From contig CAMFIB010000011.1 in NCBI GenBank assembly GCA_945952465.1, positions 1 through 43,565 on the forward strand: a stretch of DNA of 43,565 nucleotides. The letters are read 5' to 3'. The position numbers and the translations under genes are program-made. Origin of the DNA: an uncultured Pseudomonadota bacterium (GTDB taxonomy: Bacteria > Pseudomonadota > Gammaproteobacteria > Burkholderiales > Burkholderiaceae_C). Below are positions 8,195 to 16,622 of this stretch, in pieces (position 1 is the stretch's first letter; every line of letters starts with the position of its first letter). The notes beneath the pieces are model-generated. The model searched no databases, was not told where the DNA came from, and saw only the letters and a list, made by a program, of their open reading frames with translations.

Positions 8195-9451
8195 TCACAC
8201 CGCGCCGGCGGCGCGCAGCGCGGCCAGCCGCGCGTCGTCGGCGCCCAGCAGTTCACGCAGCACCTCGTCGGTGTGCTGGCCCAGCAGGGGCGGCGGCCGG
8301 TCGCGCCGCACCGGCGTGGCGGCCAGCTTGAGCGGGCTGGCCACCAGCGGCAACGCGTCGGACAGCGGGTGCTGCGGCCACACGTCGACCATGCCGCGCG
8401 CCTGCACCTGCGGGTCGTCGAACACGTCGCGCAGCGTGTTGATCGGGCCGGCCGGCACCTTGGCCGCCTCCAGCGCGGCCAGCCAGTCGGCGCGGGTGCG
8501 GCGCTTCAGCACCGCCTCGAGCAGCGGCACCAGCACCGCGCGGTGCCGCACCCGCCCTTCGTTGGTGGCGAAGCGCAGGTCGGCCGCCAGCGCGGGCTGG
8601 CCGGCCACCGCGCAGAAACGGGCGAACTGTGCGTCGTTGCCCACCGCCAAAATGACGTGGTCGCGCTCGCCGGGCCGGTCGGTTGCGGGAGCCACCTCGA
8701 ACACCTGGTAGGGCACGATGTTGGCGTGGGCGTTGCCGGCGCGGCCCGGCACCTGGCCGCTGGAGCGGCCGTCGACGAGGTAGCCGGCGCCCAGGTTGGC
8801 GAGCATGGCGACCTGGGTGTCGAGCAGCGCGAGGTCGATGTGCTGGCCTTGCCCGGTGCGCTGGGCGTGCCGCAGCGCCGCGAGAATGGCCACGCTGGCA
8901 TACAAGCCCGTGAACAGGTCGGCCACCGCCACGCCCACCTTCTGCGGCCCGCCGCCGAGGTCGTCGCGCTCGCCCGTCACGCTCATCAGCCCGCCCATGC
9001 CCTGCACCGCGTAGTCGTAGCCGGCGCGTTCGCGGTACGGCCCGGTCTGGCCGAAGCCGGTGATGCTGCAATACACCAGCGACGGCTTCAGCGCCAGCAG
9101 CGAGGGCGCGTCGAGCCCATAGCGCGCCATGTCGCCTACCTTGAAGTTCTCCACGAAGACGTCGCAGTGCGGCAGCAGCTCGCGCACCAGCGCCTGCCCT
9201 TCCGGCCGCGCGATGTCGCAGGTGACCGAGCGCTTGTTGCGGTTGGCGCCCAGGAAGTAGGCGGCCTCGCCCGTGTCGCGGCCGGCGGCGTCTTTCAGGA
9301 AAGGCGGGCCCCAGCCGCGGGTGTCGTCGCCGCTGCCGGGCCGCTCGATCTTGATGACGTCGGCGCCGAGGTCGGCCAGCGTCTGGGTGCACCAGGGTCC
9401 GGCGAGGATGCGGGAGGCGTCGAGGACGCGGATGCCGTCGAGAGCGTTCAT
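8195..9451 (-). CDS. CaiB/BaiF family CoA-transferase
   Basis: 418 residues. NALDGIRVLDASRILAGPW, then LADLGADVIKIERPGSGDDTR, the family III core Y-D-x-x-x-Q-G-M-G-G-L-M-S-V-T-G and DLALLDTQVAMLANLGAGY identify a type III CoA-transferase, which moves CoA between acyl-CoA and a free carboxylate through an aspartyl-CoA intermediate. The substrate cannot be read from sequence. Start at 9451 gives the family N-terminus; the ribosome binding site is weak. No acyl-CoA dehydrogenase or other partner lies next to it. Confidence 0.9.
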   Translation of the reverse strand: MNALDGIRVLDASRILAGPWCTQTLADLGADVIKIERPGSGDDTRGWGPPFLKDAAGRDTGEAAYFLGANRNKRSVTCDIARPEGQALVRELLPHCDVFVENFKVGDMARYGLDAPSLLALKPSLVYCSITGFGQTGPYRERAGYDYAVQGMGGLMSVTGERDDLGGGPQKVGVAVADLFTGLYASVAILAALRHAQRTGQGQHIDLALLDTQVAMLANLGAGYLVDGRSSGQVPGRAGNAHANIVPYQVFEVAPATDRPGERDHVILAVGNDAQFARFCAVAGQPALAADLRFATNEGRVRHRAVLVPLLEAVLKRRTRADWLAALEAAKVPAGPINTLRDVFDDPQVQARGMVDVWPQHPLSDALPLVASPLKLAATPVRRDRPPPLLGQHTDEVLRELLGADDARLAALRAAGAV

Positions 9452-9494
9452 GCACCCATTCTGTCGCCATGCGGGCGCAAACCGATAATGGGGC

Positions 9495-10013
9495 ATGCAT
9501 GGCTTGCGCGTCGCGGTGGTGGGGGTCTGGGTGGTGTGGCTGGCGGCTTGCACCCCGTCGCTGAACTGGCGCGAGGTGCGACCGGAAGAAACACCGCTGG
9601 TCGTGCTGCTGCCGTGCAAGCCCGACAAAGGCGCCAAGACGCTGCCGATCGGCGGCCAGCCCACCGAGCTGCGCATGTTGGGCTGCGAGGCCGACGGCAT
9701 GCTGTTCACGGTGGCGAACGCGCAGCTGGCCGAAGGCGCCGACGTGGCCGCCACGCTCACGCAATGGAAAACCGCCATGCTGGCCAACGCGGGCGCCACC
9801 TCCTCGCAAGACGCGCCGTTCCGCCCCGCCGGTGCCACGCCCTACGCCACGGCGGCGCTGTCGCGTTTTCAGGGAGGCGCGGGCCACGCGCCGGTCGGCG
9901 CGGCGGTGGCGGTGTTCGCCAGAGGCCACCAGGTCTTCCAGGCCGCCGTCTTCGGCAAGACACTCGATGCGGCGGCAACAGACGCCTTCTTCGCGAGCGT
10001 GCGGGTGGATTGA
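9495..10013 (+). CDS. Small lipoprotein, function unknown
   Basis: 172 residues. A 15-residue hydrophobic N-terminus ends in a lipobox LAAC with C19 as the lipidated residue. The mature part has two further cysteines (PCKPDKGAK and MLGCEADGM) and no domain I recognise. It is divergent from the CoA-transferase (43 bases) and 31 bases upstream of the EIIA gene on the same strand, so it may share its promoter with the phosphotransfer genes. Confidence 0.72.
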   Translation: MHGLRVAVVGVWVVWLAACTPSLNWREVRPEETPLVVLLPCKPDKGAKTLPIGGQPTELRMLGCEADGMLFTVANAQLAEGADVAATLTQWKTAMLANAGATSSQDAPFRPAGATPYATAALSRFQGGAGHAPVGAAVAVFARGHQVFQAAVFGKTLDAAATDAFFASVRVD

Positions 10014-10044
10014 CACAGGCAAACGCGATAATCCGGCCAGCCCA

Positions 10045-10491
10045 ATGAAGAACGGCATCCTCCTGATCACCCACGCGCCACTGGCCCATGCGCTGCGCCA
10101 GTGCGTGCTGCATGTGTTCCCGGACAGCGCCGGCGAGTTGCTGGCGGTGGACGTCCAGCCCAATGTCACGCCCGAAGAGTCGCTGGCGTCGGCCCGCATC
10201 GCGATGGCGCAGCTCGGCACGCCGCATGTGCTGGTACTGACCGATGTCTTCGGTGCCACGCCCTGCAACGTCTCGCAAAAGCTGGTCGACGGTGTGCGCT
10301 CTCGCCTGGTGGCCGGCGTGAACCTGCCCATGCTGCTGCGCGCCATGACCTACCGGAACGAATCGCTCGACGCGCTGGTCAACCGCGCGGTGGCCGGCGG
10401 CACGCAGGGCGTCATGCCGGTGGCCATCACAGCCCCCCAATACCAGGCCAGAAGAAAAGATGATCAAGACCACGACGACCATCAGCAATAA
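10045..10491 (+). CDS. PTS EIIA component, mannose/fructose family
   Basis: 148 residues. The phospho-accepting histidine is H10 in LLITHAPLAHAL, and VLVLTDVFGATPCNVSQKL is the second EIIA-Man landmark. It would take phosphate from HPr. No EIIB, EIIC or EIID genes are near, so a regulatory role is more likely than sugar uptake, as proposed for similar incomplete PTS operons in proteobacteria. The last ten codons overlap the HPr gene by 32 bases. Confidence 0.9.
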   Translation: MKNGILLITHAPLAHALRQCVLHVFPDSAGELLAVDVQPNVTPEESLASARIAMAQLGTPHVLVLTDVFGATPCNVSQKLVDGVRSRLVAGVNLPMLLRAMTYRNESLDALVNRAVAGGTQGVMPVAITAPQYQARRKDDQDHDDHQQ

Positions 10492-10729
10492 GCTGGGCCT
10501 GCACGCCCGCGCCTCCGCCAAGCTGACCAAGCTGGCTGGCAGTTTTCCCTGCGACGTGTGGATGAGCAAGGGCGACCGCCGCATCAACGCCAAGAGCATC
10601 ATGGGCGTGATGATGCTGGCCGCCGGCTTGGGCTCGACGGTCGAAGTCGAGACCGACGGCGAGCGCGAGCAGGAGGCGATGACCGCCTTGCTGGCCCTGA
10701 TCGCCGATAAATTCGGCGAGGGCGAATGA
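10460..10729 (+). CDS. ptsH: Phosphocarrier protein HPr
   Basis: 89 residues. NKLGLHARASAKLTKLA gives the active H15, and KSIMGVMMLAAGLG places S46, the residue phosphorylated by HPr kinase where that enzyme exists. HPr relays phosphate from EI to EIIA. The AGAAAAG in the end of the EIIA gene precedes the ATG. The 32-base overlap implies coupled translation. Confidence 0.95.
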   Translation: MIKTTTTISNKLGLHARASAKLTKLAGSFPCDVWMSKGDRRINAKSIMGVMMLAAGLGSTVEVETDGEREQEAMTALLALIADKFGEGE

Positions 10730-10733
10730 GCAT

Positions 10734-10808
10734 GGCCCCCACGCTTACCCGCTGCGCGGTGTTCCCTGCCCCCCGAGGGGGCTGGTCCTGCTTGGGGCGG
10801 CCCGGCGC
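10734..10808 (+). repeat. Comamonadaceae-type GC-rich intergenic repeat with CCCCC/GGGGG hairpin
   Basis: The spacer between ptsH and ptsI runs GGCCCCCACGC ... CTGCCCCCCGAGGGGGCT ... GCTTGGGGCGGCCCGGCG. I recognise this string as a short repeat seen many times in Comamonadaceae genomes. The centre can form a five-base-pair C/G stem with a CGA loop. It ends immediately before the ptsI ATG, so it supplies the ribosome-binding region of that gene. Confidence 0.65.
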
Positions 10809-12593
10809 ATGACCTTCTCCATCCACGGTCTGGCGGTTGCCCGCGGCATTGCGATCGGGCGGGCGGTGATCGTGGCGTCGAGCCGCGTCGACGTGGCCCA
10901 CTATTTCATCGAGCCCGAGCAGATCGAGGCCGAGATCGACCGCGTGCGGGTGGCGCGCAACGCGGTGGTGGACGAAATCATCCGGGTCCAGGAAGGCCTG
11001 ATGGACATGCGCACCAAGGAAACGCCGCATGAACTGGCGGCCATTCTGGACGTGCACCTGATGCTGCTGCAGGACGACGACCTGATTGACGGCGTCAAGC
11101 AGCGCATCTCCGGCCGGCTGTACAACGCCGAATGGGCGGTGACGGCCCAGCTCGAAGCGCTGGCGCGGCAGTTCGACGAAATGGAAGACCGCTACCTGCG
11201 CGAGCGCAAGGCCGACATCGAGCAGATCGCCGAGCGGGTGCTGCGGGCGATGCAGGGCGCGCCGTCACCGATCGCGCCGCCGGTGCCGAGCCGGGGCAAG
11301 CGGTCGTCGCAGGATTTGCTGCTCGACGACACGGTCGATGTGCCGCTGGTGCTGATCGCGCACGACCTGTCGCCAGCCGACATGCTGCAGTTCAAGCAGA
11401 GCGTGTTCGCGGGTTTCGTCACGGACGTGGGCGGCAAGACCTCGCACACCGCCATCGTGGCGCGCAGCATGGACATTCCGGCGGTGGTGGGCGCGCGCAG
11501 CGCCAGCCAGCTGGTGCGGCAGGACGACTGGGTGGTGATCGACGGCGACGCCGGCGTCATCATTGTCGACCCGTCGCCCATCATCCTGGCCGAGTACGGC
11601 TTCAAGCAGCGCCAGGGCGAGCTGGAGCGCGAGCGGCTCTCGCGGCTGCGCTTCACGCCAGCCGTCACGCTGGACGACCAGAAGATCGAGCTGCTGGCCA
11701 ACATCGAAATGCCGGACGACGCCCAGGCCGCGGTGGCCGCCGGCGCGGTGGGCGTGGGCCTGTTCCGCAGCGAATTCCTGTTCATGGGCCGGCAGGGCGC
11801 ACTGCCCGGCGAGGACGAGCAGTACGAGGCCTACAAGCGCGCCGTCGAGGGCATGCAGGGCCTGCCGGTCACGATCCGCACCGTCGACGTCGGCGCCGAC
11901 AAGCCGCTCGACAACAAGTCGGCCGACCGCATCCACCGCGATGAGGCCCACCTGAACCCCGCGCTGGGCCTGCGGGCCATCCGCTGGAGCCTGGCCGACC
12001 CCGCGATGTTCCTGACGCAGCTGCGTGCCATCCTGCGGGCGGCGGCGCACGGCAAGGTCAACCTGCTGTTCCCCATGCTCGGCGCCGCCAGCGAGATACG
12101 CCAGGCGCTGGCGCTGGTGGCCATTGCCCGCGCCGAACTCGACCAGCGCGGCATTCCCCACGGCGCGGTGCGGCTCGGCGCCATGATCGAGGTGCCGGCG
12201 GCGGCGCTGACGCTGCCGATGTTCATCCGCCATTTCGATTTCCTGTCGGTCGGCACCAACGACCTGATCCAGTACACGCTGGCGATCGACCGCGCCGACG
12301 AGTCGGTGGCCCACCTGTACGACCCCGTTCACCCCGCCGTGCTGCGGCTGCTGGCCGGCACCATCTCGGAGTGCCGGGCGCGCGGCAAGAGTGTCAGCGT
12401 CTGCGGCGAGATGGCCGGCGACATCACGCTCACCCGGTTGCTGCTGGGCCTGGGGCTGCGCAGCTTCTCCATGCACCCGTCGCAGATCCTGGCCGTGAAG
12501 CAACAGATCCTGCGGGCCGACACCTCCAAGCTGCAGCCCTGGGCGCAGCAGGTGCTCGACGCCGAAGACCCCGCCTCCCTGCTGGCCGCCTGA
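10809..12593 (+). CDS. ptsI: PTS enzyme I, phosphoenolpyruvate-protein phosphotransferase
   Basis: 594 residues, slightly longer than E. coli EI (575). The active-site GGKTSHTAIVARS puts the phospho-histidine at H213. The PEP-binding barrel has GLFRSEFLFM, FDFLSVGTNDLIQYTLAIDR and the catalytic cysteine in SVCGEMAGD. A variable linker at about 150-170 (Pro/Ser/Arg-rich) explains the extra length. It is cytoplasmic and phosphorylates HPr with PEP. The start directly follows a repeat element, with no normal ribosome binding site visible. Confidence 0.96.
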   Translation: MTFSIHGLAVARGIAIGRAVIVASSRVDVAHYFIEPEQIEAEIDRVRVARNAVVDEIIRVQEGLMDMRTKETPHELAAILDVHLMLLQDDDLIDGVKQRISGRLYNAEWAVTAQLEALARQFDEMEDRYLRERKADIEQIAERVLRAMQGAPSPIAPPVPSRGKRSSQDLLLDDTVDVPLVLIAHDLSPADMLQFKQSVFAGFVTDVGGKTSHTAIVARSMDIPAVVGARSASQLVRQDDWVVIDGDAGVIIVDPSPIILAEYGFKQRQGELERERLSRLRFTPAVTLDDQKIELLANIEMPDDAQAAVAAGAVGVGLFRSEFLFMGRQGALPGEDEQYEAYKRAVEGMQGLPVTIRTVDVGADKPLDNKSADRIHRDEAHLNPALGLRAIRWSLADPAMFLTQLRAILRAAAHGKVNLLFPMLGAASEIRQALALVAIARAELDQRGIPHGAVRLGAMIEVPAAALTLPMFIRHFDFLSVGTNDLIQYTLAIDRADESVAHLYDPVHPAVLRLLAGTISECRARGKSVSVCGEMAGDITLTRLLLGLGLRSFSMHPSQILAVKQQILRADTSKLQPWAQQVLDAEDPASLLAA

Positions 12594-12621
12594 GCATCTG
12601 GCCGGCCACGGCCCGCAAACG

Positions 12622-12647
12622 AAAAAGGCGCCTCGCGGCGCCTTTTT
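12622..12647. terminator. Bidirectional terminator between ptsI and the beta-barrel gene
   Basis: AAAAAGGCGCC and GGCGCCTTTTT pair around TCGC, a perfect hairpin with A-run and T-run, so it works on both strands. It stops ptsI from the left and the outer-membrane protein gene from the right. Confidence 0.9.
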
Positions 12648-12666
12648 GCTGAGTACCCGTTTGTGC

Positions 12667-13191
12667 TCAGAACGTGTACTTGGTGCCCACGCTCAGCGTG
12701 TGCAGCGGTTCGCCGTCGATGCGGGTGTAGCGGTAGTCGCCGGTCAGGCTGAACTGCGGCGCCACCGGATACTCGAGGCCAGCACCCAGGAACAGGCGGG
12801 TGCGGTCGTCCTTGTTGCCCGCGCCGTCCTTGGCCTGCACCTTGATCACGCCGGCCTTCACGCGGCCGACGAGGTCGGGCGTGAGCTGGTAGCTGGCGAC
12901 CGCGCCGATGTGCGCGCCGCGCAGCTTCACGCCGAGGTCTTTGCCCAGCGAGTCGTAGCCGGCTTCGATGGCGAAGGTCGGGTCGAGGTTGTAGCCGAGC
13001 GTCAGGCCCAGGCCCTGGTCCTGGAAGCGGTATGTGGTGTTGGTCGTGGTGTCGACGAACTTCGTGCGCGCAAAGTTGATCTTCGCCTCGAAGTACAGGC
13101 CATTGAGCTGGTTCGTGCTGCTCTGCGCGCTGGCCACGGTCGGCAGCGCGGCGGCCAGCGCAAGTGCGGCGGCGGTGACAAAGGTCTTCAT
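12667..13191 (-). CDS. Outer-membrane beta-barrel protein
   Basis: 174 residues. The N-terminal KTFVTAAALALAAALPTVASAQ is a signal peptide with cleavage near ASA-Q. The mature part alternates short amphipathic strands (GLYFEAKINFAR, LGLTLGYNLDP, FSLTGDYRYTR) and ends in a terminal Phe (VGTKYTF), the sorting signal of outer-membrane barrels. Eight strands are likely, as in OmpA/OmpX-like small barrels. No peptidoglycan-binding domain is present. ATG 13191 was chosen because the 211-codon extension upstream puts charged residues before the signal peptide. Confidence 0.85.
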   Translation of the reverse strand: MKTFVTAAALALAAALPTVASAQSSTNQLNGLYFEAKINFARTKFVDTTTNTTYRFQDQGLGLTLGYNLDPTFAIEAGYDSLGKDLGVKLRGAHIGAVASYQLTPDLVGRVKAGVIKVQAKDGAGNKDDRTRLFLGAGLEYPVAPQFSLTGDYRYTRIDGEPLHTLSVGTKYTF

Positions 13192-13540
13192 GGGGGTCTT
13201 TCTCGTATGTGGGGTGACGGGCAAATGCCGACGCCCCTTTCTGTGAGGGACGCGAAGAAATTCTAGGGAGATACCCTTGTCGGTTCCAGCAGCTTTTTGC
13301 AAAGTGACGGGGTTTCACAACAACCCCGCCGGGTATGTATCAAAAGGTATTACAGCGGTGCGGGGGCCGCTATCTGTGTGCGTTCTTGCACCACGCCGAC
13401 AAGTCAGGGCGCATCGACACCGAAGGCGCCGCGCTCCGCCTGACCGAAAGGCAAGCGCCCCGCAAGCGGCTCATATGTTGATCAAGGCCGACGTGAAGAG
13501 AAGGAACAACACATGATCGTCGGGCGGCAGCCGGCAGTGC
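13192..13540. other. Intergenic region, 349 bases, no convincing gene
   Basis: It holds the presumed minus-strand promoter of the beta-barrel gene, a perfect inverted repeat (CGGGGTT 13308-13314 with AACCCCG 13322-13328) and two short open frames on the plus strand: 48 codons at 13335-13481 and 16 codons at 13513-13563, the latter with AGAAGGAACAACAC before ATG. Neither resembles a known protein. It may be a decayed gene remnant next to the acyl-carrier genes. Confidence 0.5.
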
Positions 13541-13780
13541 TCAGGCCTTGTGGTGGACGCTGATGTAGTCGATCACGCTCTGAACGTTTGTGAGCCGCTC
13601 GGCGTCTTTCTTCGGAATTTTGATACTGAACTCGTCTTCGAGCGCCATCACCAGCTCCACCAAGTCAAACGAGTCTGCGCCGAGGTCTTCCACGAAAGCC
13701 GCGTTACCGGTGATCTCGAACTCGTCTACATCGAGCTGCTCGACGATGACTCTCTTGACACGGTTTTCGATATCGCTCAT
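13541..13780 (-). CDS. Acyl carrier protein paralogue with intact Ser site
   Basis: 79 residues. [19 protein letters not shown], then [23 protein letters not shown] and [10 protein letters not shown] follow housekeeping AcpP closely. S37 in GADSFD is the 4'-phosphopantetheine site, but the usual Leu after it is Phe. No fab genes lie nearby, so this is probably an extra, specialised carrier rather than the main AcpP. I start at 13780 (MSDIE) rather than 13792 by family alignment. It follows the second ACP-like gene by 56 bases on the same strand. Confidence 0.9.
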   Translation of the reverse strand: MSDIENRVKRVIVEQLDVDEFEITGNAAFVEDLGADSFDLVELVMALEDEFSIKIPKKDAERLTNVQSVIDYISVHHKA

Positions 13781-13836
13781 GACTTCCCTCAAGGTGCAAA
13801 ACAGTCCACAAGTCTGGTCGGATGCGAAATGAATTC

Positions 13837-14070
13837 TTAGCCCCGCAACAAATCGACGACATCGATCAAACTTTTTGGCGTAGTGATTCTCTCGGCCTTC
13901 TCATCAGGAATCTCAATGTTGAACTCTGCCTCGGTCGCCATTAACAGTTCCACTATGTCAGTCGCATCGGCGCAGAGATCTTCCGCAAAACCCGCGTTGA
14001 GAGGGAAATCCGTGCCCATCCCAAGCTGGGCGTCGATGAGTTCTCTGACACGGGGTTCGGTATCGCTCAT
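13837..14070 (-). CDS. Acyl-carrier-like protein lacking the phosphopantetheine Ser
   Basis: 77 residues. [39 protein letters not shown] and [19 protein letters not shown] keep the ACP helices, but where AcpP has GADSLD this gene has CADATD: the Ser is Ala35 (codon GCG). It therefore should not accept phosphopantetheine. The reading frame is intact and the acidic helix II is kept, so it may have a binding role, or be early in decay. Base composition is lower in GC than the neighbours. The upstream ATG at 14127 adds a stretch without family similarity. Confidence 0.82.
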   Translation of the reverse strand: MSDTEPRVRELIDAQLGMGTDFPLNAGFAEDLCADATDIVELLMATEAEFNIEIPDEKAERITTPKSLIDVVDLLRG

Positions 14071-14461
14071 GGTTCTCTCAGATGAGGCTGTAAAACAGCC
14101 GGCGAGTGTATCAAGCGGGGAATGCATGCCTAGGCATGGTCACGGCCAGCATTGGCGCAACCCGGCTTGCTCACATTAAAGACAATCGTTACCACCAGCA
14201 ATCACTGGAGCGCTCGACCCCATGCTTGGGTCGACGCGATTCAGGCGCTCAAAGGGAGTGACATCCAATCGGGCCCGCAGCGGGGACAAATAAGTGAAGA
14301 TGCTGGGCTGCATCGACCTGTTGGAGCGGTCCGGAAACGGGGCATCGCTCATCCAATCCACGCGCCAGAACCGACCCGCGTTAGGAGGCAGTGGGTCGTC
14401 AGCAAGTTGTTGTCAATAGATTGATCGGTCGCTGTTACTTACTTCTGACCACTCGCACTCA
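14071..14461. other. Intergenic region, 391 bases
   Basis: I see no gene I trust. Open frames of 90 codons (plus, 14152-14424) and 61 codons (minus, 14176-14361) oppose each other and match nothing I know. The region includes the inverted repeat at 14214-14234 and must contain the promoter of the two minus-strand ACP-like genes. GC is visibly lower than in the surrounding operons. Confidence 0.5.
14214..14234. repeat. Inverted repeat TCGACCC-N7-GGGTCGA
   Basis: Perfect seven-base arms with a seven-base spacer (CATGCTT). The layout fits a dimeric regulator site or a weak hairpin; no T-run follows. It lies 144 bases upstream of the serine-less ACP-like start. Confidence 0.55.
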
Positions 14462-15478
14462 CTATTGGTCAATCGCATGCAAACCTGCTGCATGCGCCTG
14501 CTGGTCGGCGTGGTAGCTGCTGCGCACCATCGCGCCGACGGCGGCGTGGGTGAAGCCGAGTTCGTAGGCCTTCTCTTCCAGCATCTTGAAGGTGTCGGGG
14601 TGCACGTAGCGGCGCACCGGCAGGTGGCTGTTGCTGGGCGCGAGGTACTGGCCGATGGTGAGCATCTCGACGTCGTGCGCGCGCAGGTCGCGCAGGGTTT
14701 GAATGATTTCGTCGTCGGTCTCGCCCAGGCCGACCATGATGCCGCTCTTGGTCGGCACGTTCGGGTGCATTGCCTTGAATTTCTTCAGCAGGTTGAGGCT
14801 GAAGGCGTAGTCGCTGCCGGGGCGGGCCTCCTTGTAGAGGCGCGGCACGGTCTCGAGGTTGTGGTTCAGAACGTCGGGCGGCGCGGCCTTGAGGATGTCC
14901 AGCGCGCGGTCGTCGCGGCCGCGGAAATCGGGCACCAGGATTTCGATCTGGGTGCCGGGCGAGAGTTCGCGGGTGCGGCGGATGCAGTCGACGAAGTGCT
15001 GGCTGCCGCCGTCGCGCAGGTCGTCGCGGTCGACGCTGGTGATGACCACGTATTTCAGCTTCAGCGCGGCGATGGTCTTGGCCAGGTTCTCCGGCTCGTT
15101 CACGTCGAGCGGGTCGGGGCGGCCGTGGCCCACATCGCAGAATGGGCAGCGCCGGGTGCACTTGTCACCCATGATCATGAAGGTGGCGGTGCCCTTGCCG
15201 AAACACTCGCCGATGTTGGGGCACGAGGCCTCCTCGCAGACCGTCACCAGCTTGTTCTGGCGCAGGATGTCCTTGATCTCGTAGAAGCGGGTGGTGGGCG
15301 AGCCGGCCTTCACGCGGATCCATTCGGGCTTCTTCAGCACCTCGGCCGGCTGCTGCACCTTGATGGGAATGCGCGCCAGCTTGGCGGCGGCCTTTTGCTT
15401 GGCGCTGGGATCGTAGGCCTCGGGTGACGCGGGAACGTCGCGAATAGCGGGGCGGAGGGCTTGTGGCGGTTGGCTCAT
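14462..15478 (-). CDS. lipA: Lipoyl synthase
   Basis: 338 residues. The auxiliary cluster cysteines are C81, C86 and C92 ([12 protein letters not shown]), the radical-SAM CX3CX2C is C107/C111/C114 ([11 protein letters not shown]), and the conserved C-terminal Ser is in VRSSYHA. It inserts two sulphurs into protein-bound octanoyl groups. Start at 15478 (MSQPPQ) follows family length; an upstream in-frame ATG at 15565 runs into lipB. It lies 16 bases after lipB on the same strand, so octanoyl transfer and sulphur insertion are co-expressed. Confidence 0.97.
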   Translation of the reverse strand: MSQPPQALRPAIRDVPASPEAYDPSAKQKAAAKLARIPIKVQQPAEVLKKPEWIRVKAGSPTTRFYEIKDILRQNKLVTVCEEASCPNIGECFGKGTATFMIMGDKCTRRCPFCDVGHGRPDPLDVNEPENLAKTIAALKLKYVVITSVDRDDLRDGGSQHFVDCIRRTRELSPGTQIEILVPDFRGRDDRALDILKAAPPDVLNHNLETVPRLYKEARPGSDYAFSLNLLKKFKAMHPNVPTKSGIMVGLGETDDEIIQTLRDLRAHDVEMLTIGQYLAPSNSHLPVRRYVHPDTFKMLEEKAYELGFTHAAVGAMVRSSYHADQQAHAAGLHAIDQ

Positions 15479-15494
15479 TTTTGGGGGCAGTGGG

Positions 15495-16163
15495 TCACGG
15501 CGCAAGGTGCGTGGCGAGCTTGTGGCCCAGCACGTCCGCCACCTCGTTGGGGCTTGCGGATGCACCGATTGTAGAAAGGTCCACCGTTTTCAGTCCTACG
15601 TAGCCGCACGGATGGATGCGCGAGAACGGCTCCAGGTCCATCGCCACGTTGAGCGCCACGCCGTGGTAGGTACGGTGGCGGCTGACCTTGATGCCGAGCG
15701 CGGCGATCTTGCCCAGGCCGGCGAACGGGTCGGCGCCGTCGGCCGGCGGCGCCAGCCGGGCGTGGGAAAACGGGTTGTCGAGCCGCACGTAGATGCCGGG
15801 CGCGCTGCGCACCCGGTGGCCGGTGACGCCGAACTCGGCCAGCGTGCGCAGCACGGCTTCCTCGATGCGGTAGACGTATTCCTTGACGAAGTAGCCGGCC
15901 CGCTTCAGGTCGAGCAACGGGTAGGCGACGACCTGGCCGGGCCCGTGGTAGGTGACCTGGCCGCCGCGGTCGGTGGCCACCACGGGGATGCTGCCCGGCG
16001 CGAGAACGTGGTCGCTCTTTCCGGCCAGGCCTTGTGTGTAGACCGGCGGGTGTTCGCAGAGCCAGAGCGCGTCGGGCGTGGTGTCGTCGCGCGCGGCGGT
16101 GAAGGCCTGCATGTCGGCGTAGACCGGCGGGTAGTCCACCAGGCCGAGCCGGCTGACCCGCAT
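15495..16163 (-). CDS. lipB: Octanoyl-[acyl-carrier-protein]:protein transferase
   Basis: 222 residues. [31 protein letters not shown] and the catalytic pair K152 ([14 protein letters not shown]) and C186 (IHPCGYVG) identify LipB. It moves octanoate from ACP to the lipoyl domains of dehydrogenase E2 subunits. A loop of about 18 residues before the catalytic Lys (residues 130-148) makes it longer than the E. coli enzyme. It begins two bases after the DUF493 gene. Confidence 0.96.
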   Translation of the reverse strand: MRVSRLGLVDYPPVYADMQAFTAARDDTTPDALWLCEHPPVYTQGLAGKSDHVLAPGSIPVVATDRGGQVTYHGPGQVVAYPLLDLKRAGYFVKEYVYRIEEAVLRTLAEFGVTGHRVRSAPGIYVRLDNPFSHARLAPPADGADPFAGLGKIAALGIKVSRHRTYHGVALNVAMDLEPFSRIHPCGYVGLKTVDLSTIGASASPNEVADVLGHKLATHLAP

Positions 16164-16165
16164 GG

Positions 16166-16465
16166 CTACAGCACCACCTTGACCATCGGGTGCGTGCTGA
16201 GCGTGCGGTAAAGCTCGTCGAGCTGTTCGCGCGAGGTCGCGGTGACGGTGATGGTGATGCCCAGGTAGTTGCCGCCCTTGCTGTCGCGCAGCTCGATGGT
16301 GGCGGGGTCGAAGGTGGGGTCGAAGTGCTGGGCGATCGTGGTGATCGCGTGGACGAAGCCGTCGACCTTGCTGCCCATGACCTTGATGGGGAACTGCGAG
16401 GGGTATTCGATCAGCGAGTCTTCAGGCGCGATGGGCGGTGGCGGGGTGTCGGGTGGCGTGCTCAT
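16166..16465 (-). CDS. DUF493 (YbeD-like) protein
   Basis: 99 residues. After a Pro-rich N-terminus the sequence [20 protein letters not shown] and [25 protein letters not shown] match the DUF493 family, whose fold is ACT-like. Members often sit just upstream of lipB, as here, and may adjust lipoate metabolism; the function is not settled. It is the first gene of the DUF493-lipB-lipA operon. Confidence 0.93.
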   Translation of the reverse strand: MSTPPDTPPPPIAPEDSLIEYPSQFPIKVMGSKVDGFVHAITTIAQHFDPTFDPATIELRDSKGGNYLGITITVTATSREQLDELYRTLSTHPMVKVVL

Positions 16466-16622
16466 GGGGTGGGGCTATTGTCGCTTTTCAGCCGCCGGCC
16501 TGTGGCGCGCAGGGCCGTGGGCGCTGGTGAACGGCCCGCACGCCATTTTTCGAACAAAATCGGCCGGAAGTCAGCGTGGAATGGCGAAAGTACGCTATTA
16601 AATTCAGAGCGTGCAATGGCGT

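Noticed and set aside
7264-8256. 330-codon minus-strand frame over the kinase-like gene
   Set aside because: Arg/Pro/Ala-biased shadow; the other minus frame has balanced composition, helices and AGGA before its ATG.
8253-10346. 697-codon minus-strand frame
   Set aside because: Highly Arg/Ala-rich shadow spanning the CoA-transferase, lipoprotein and EIIA genes.
14152-14424. 90-codon plus-strand frame
   Set aside because: No ribosome binding site, no recognisable similarity, opposed by another frame; left as intergenic.
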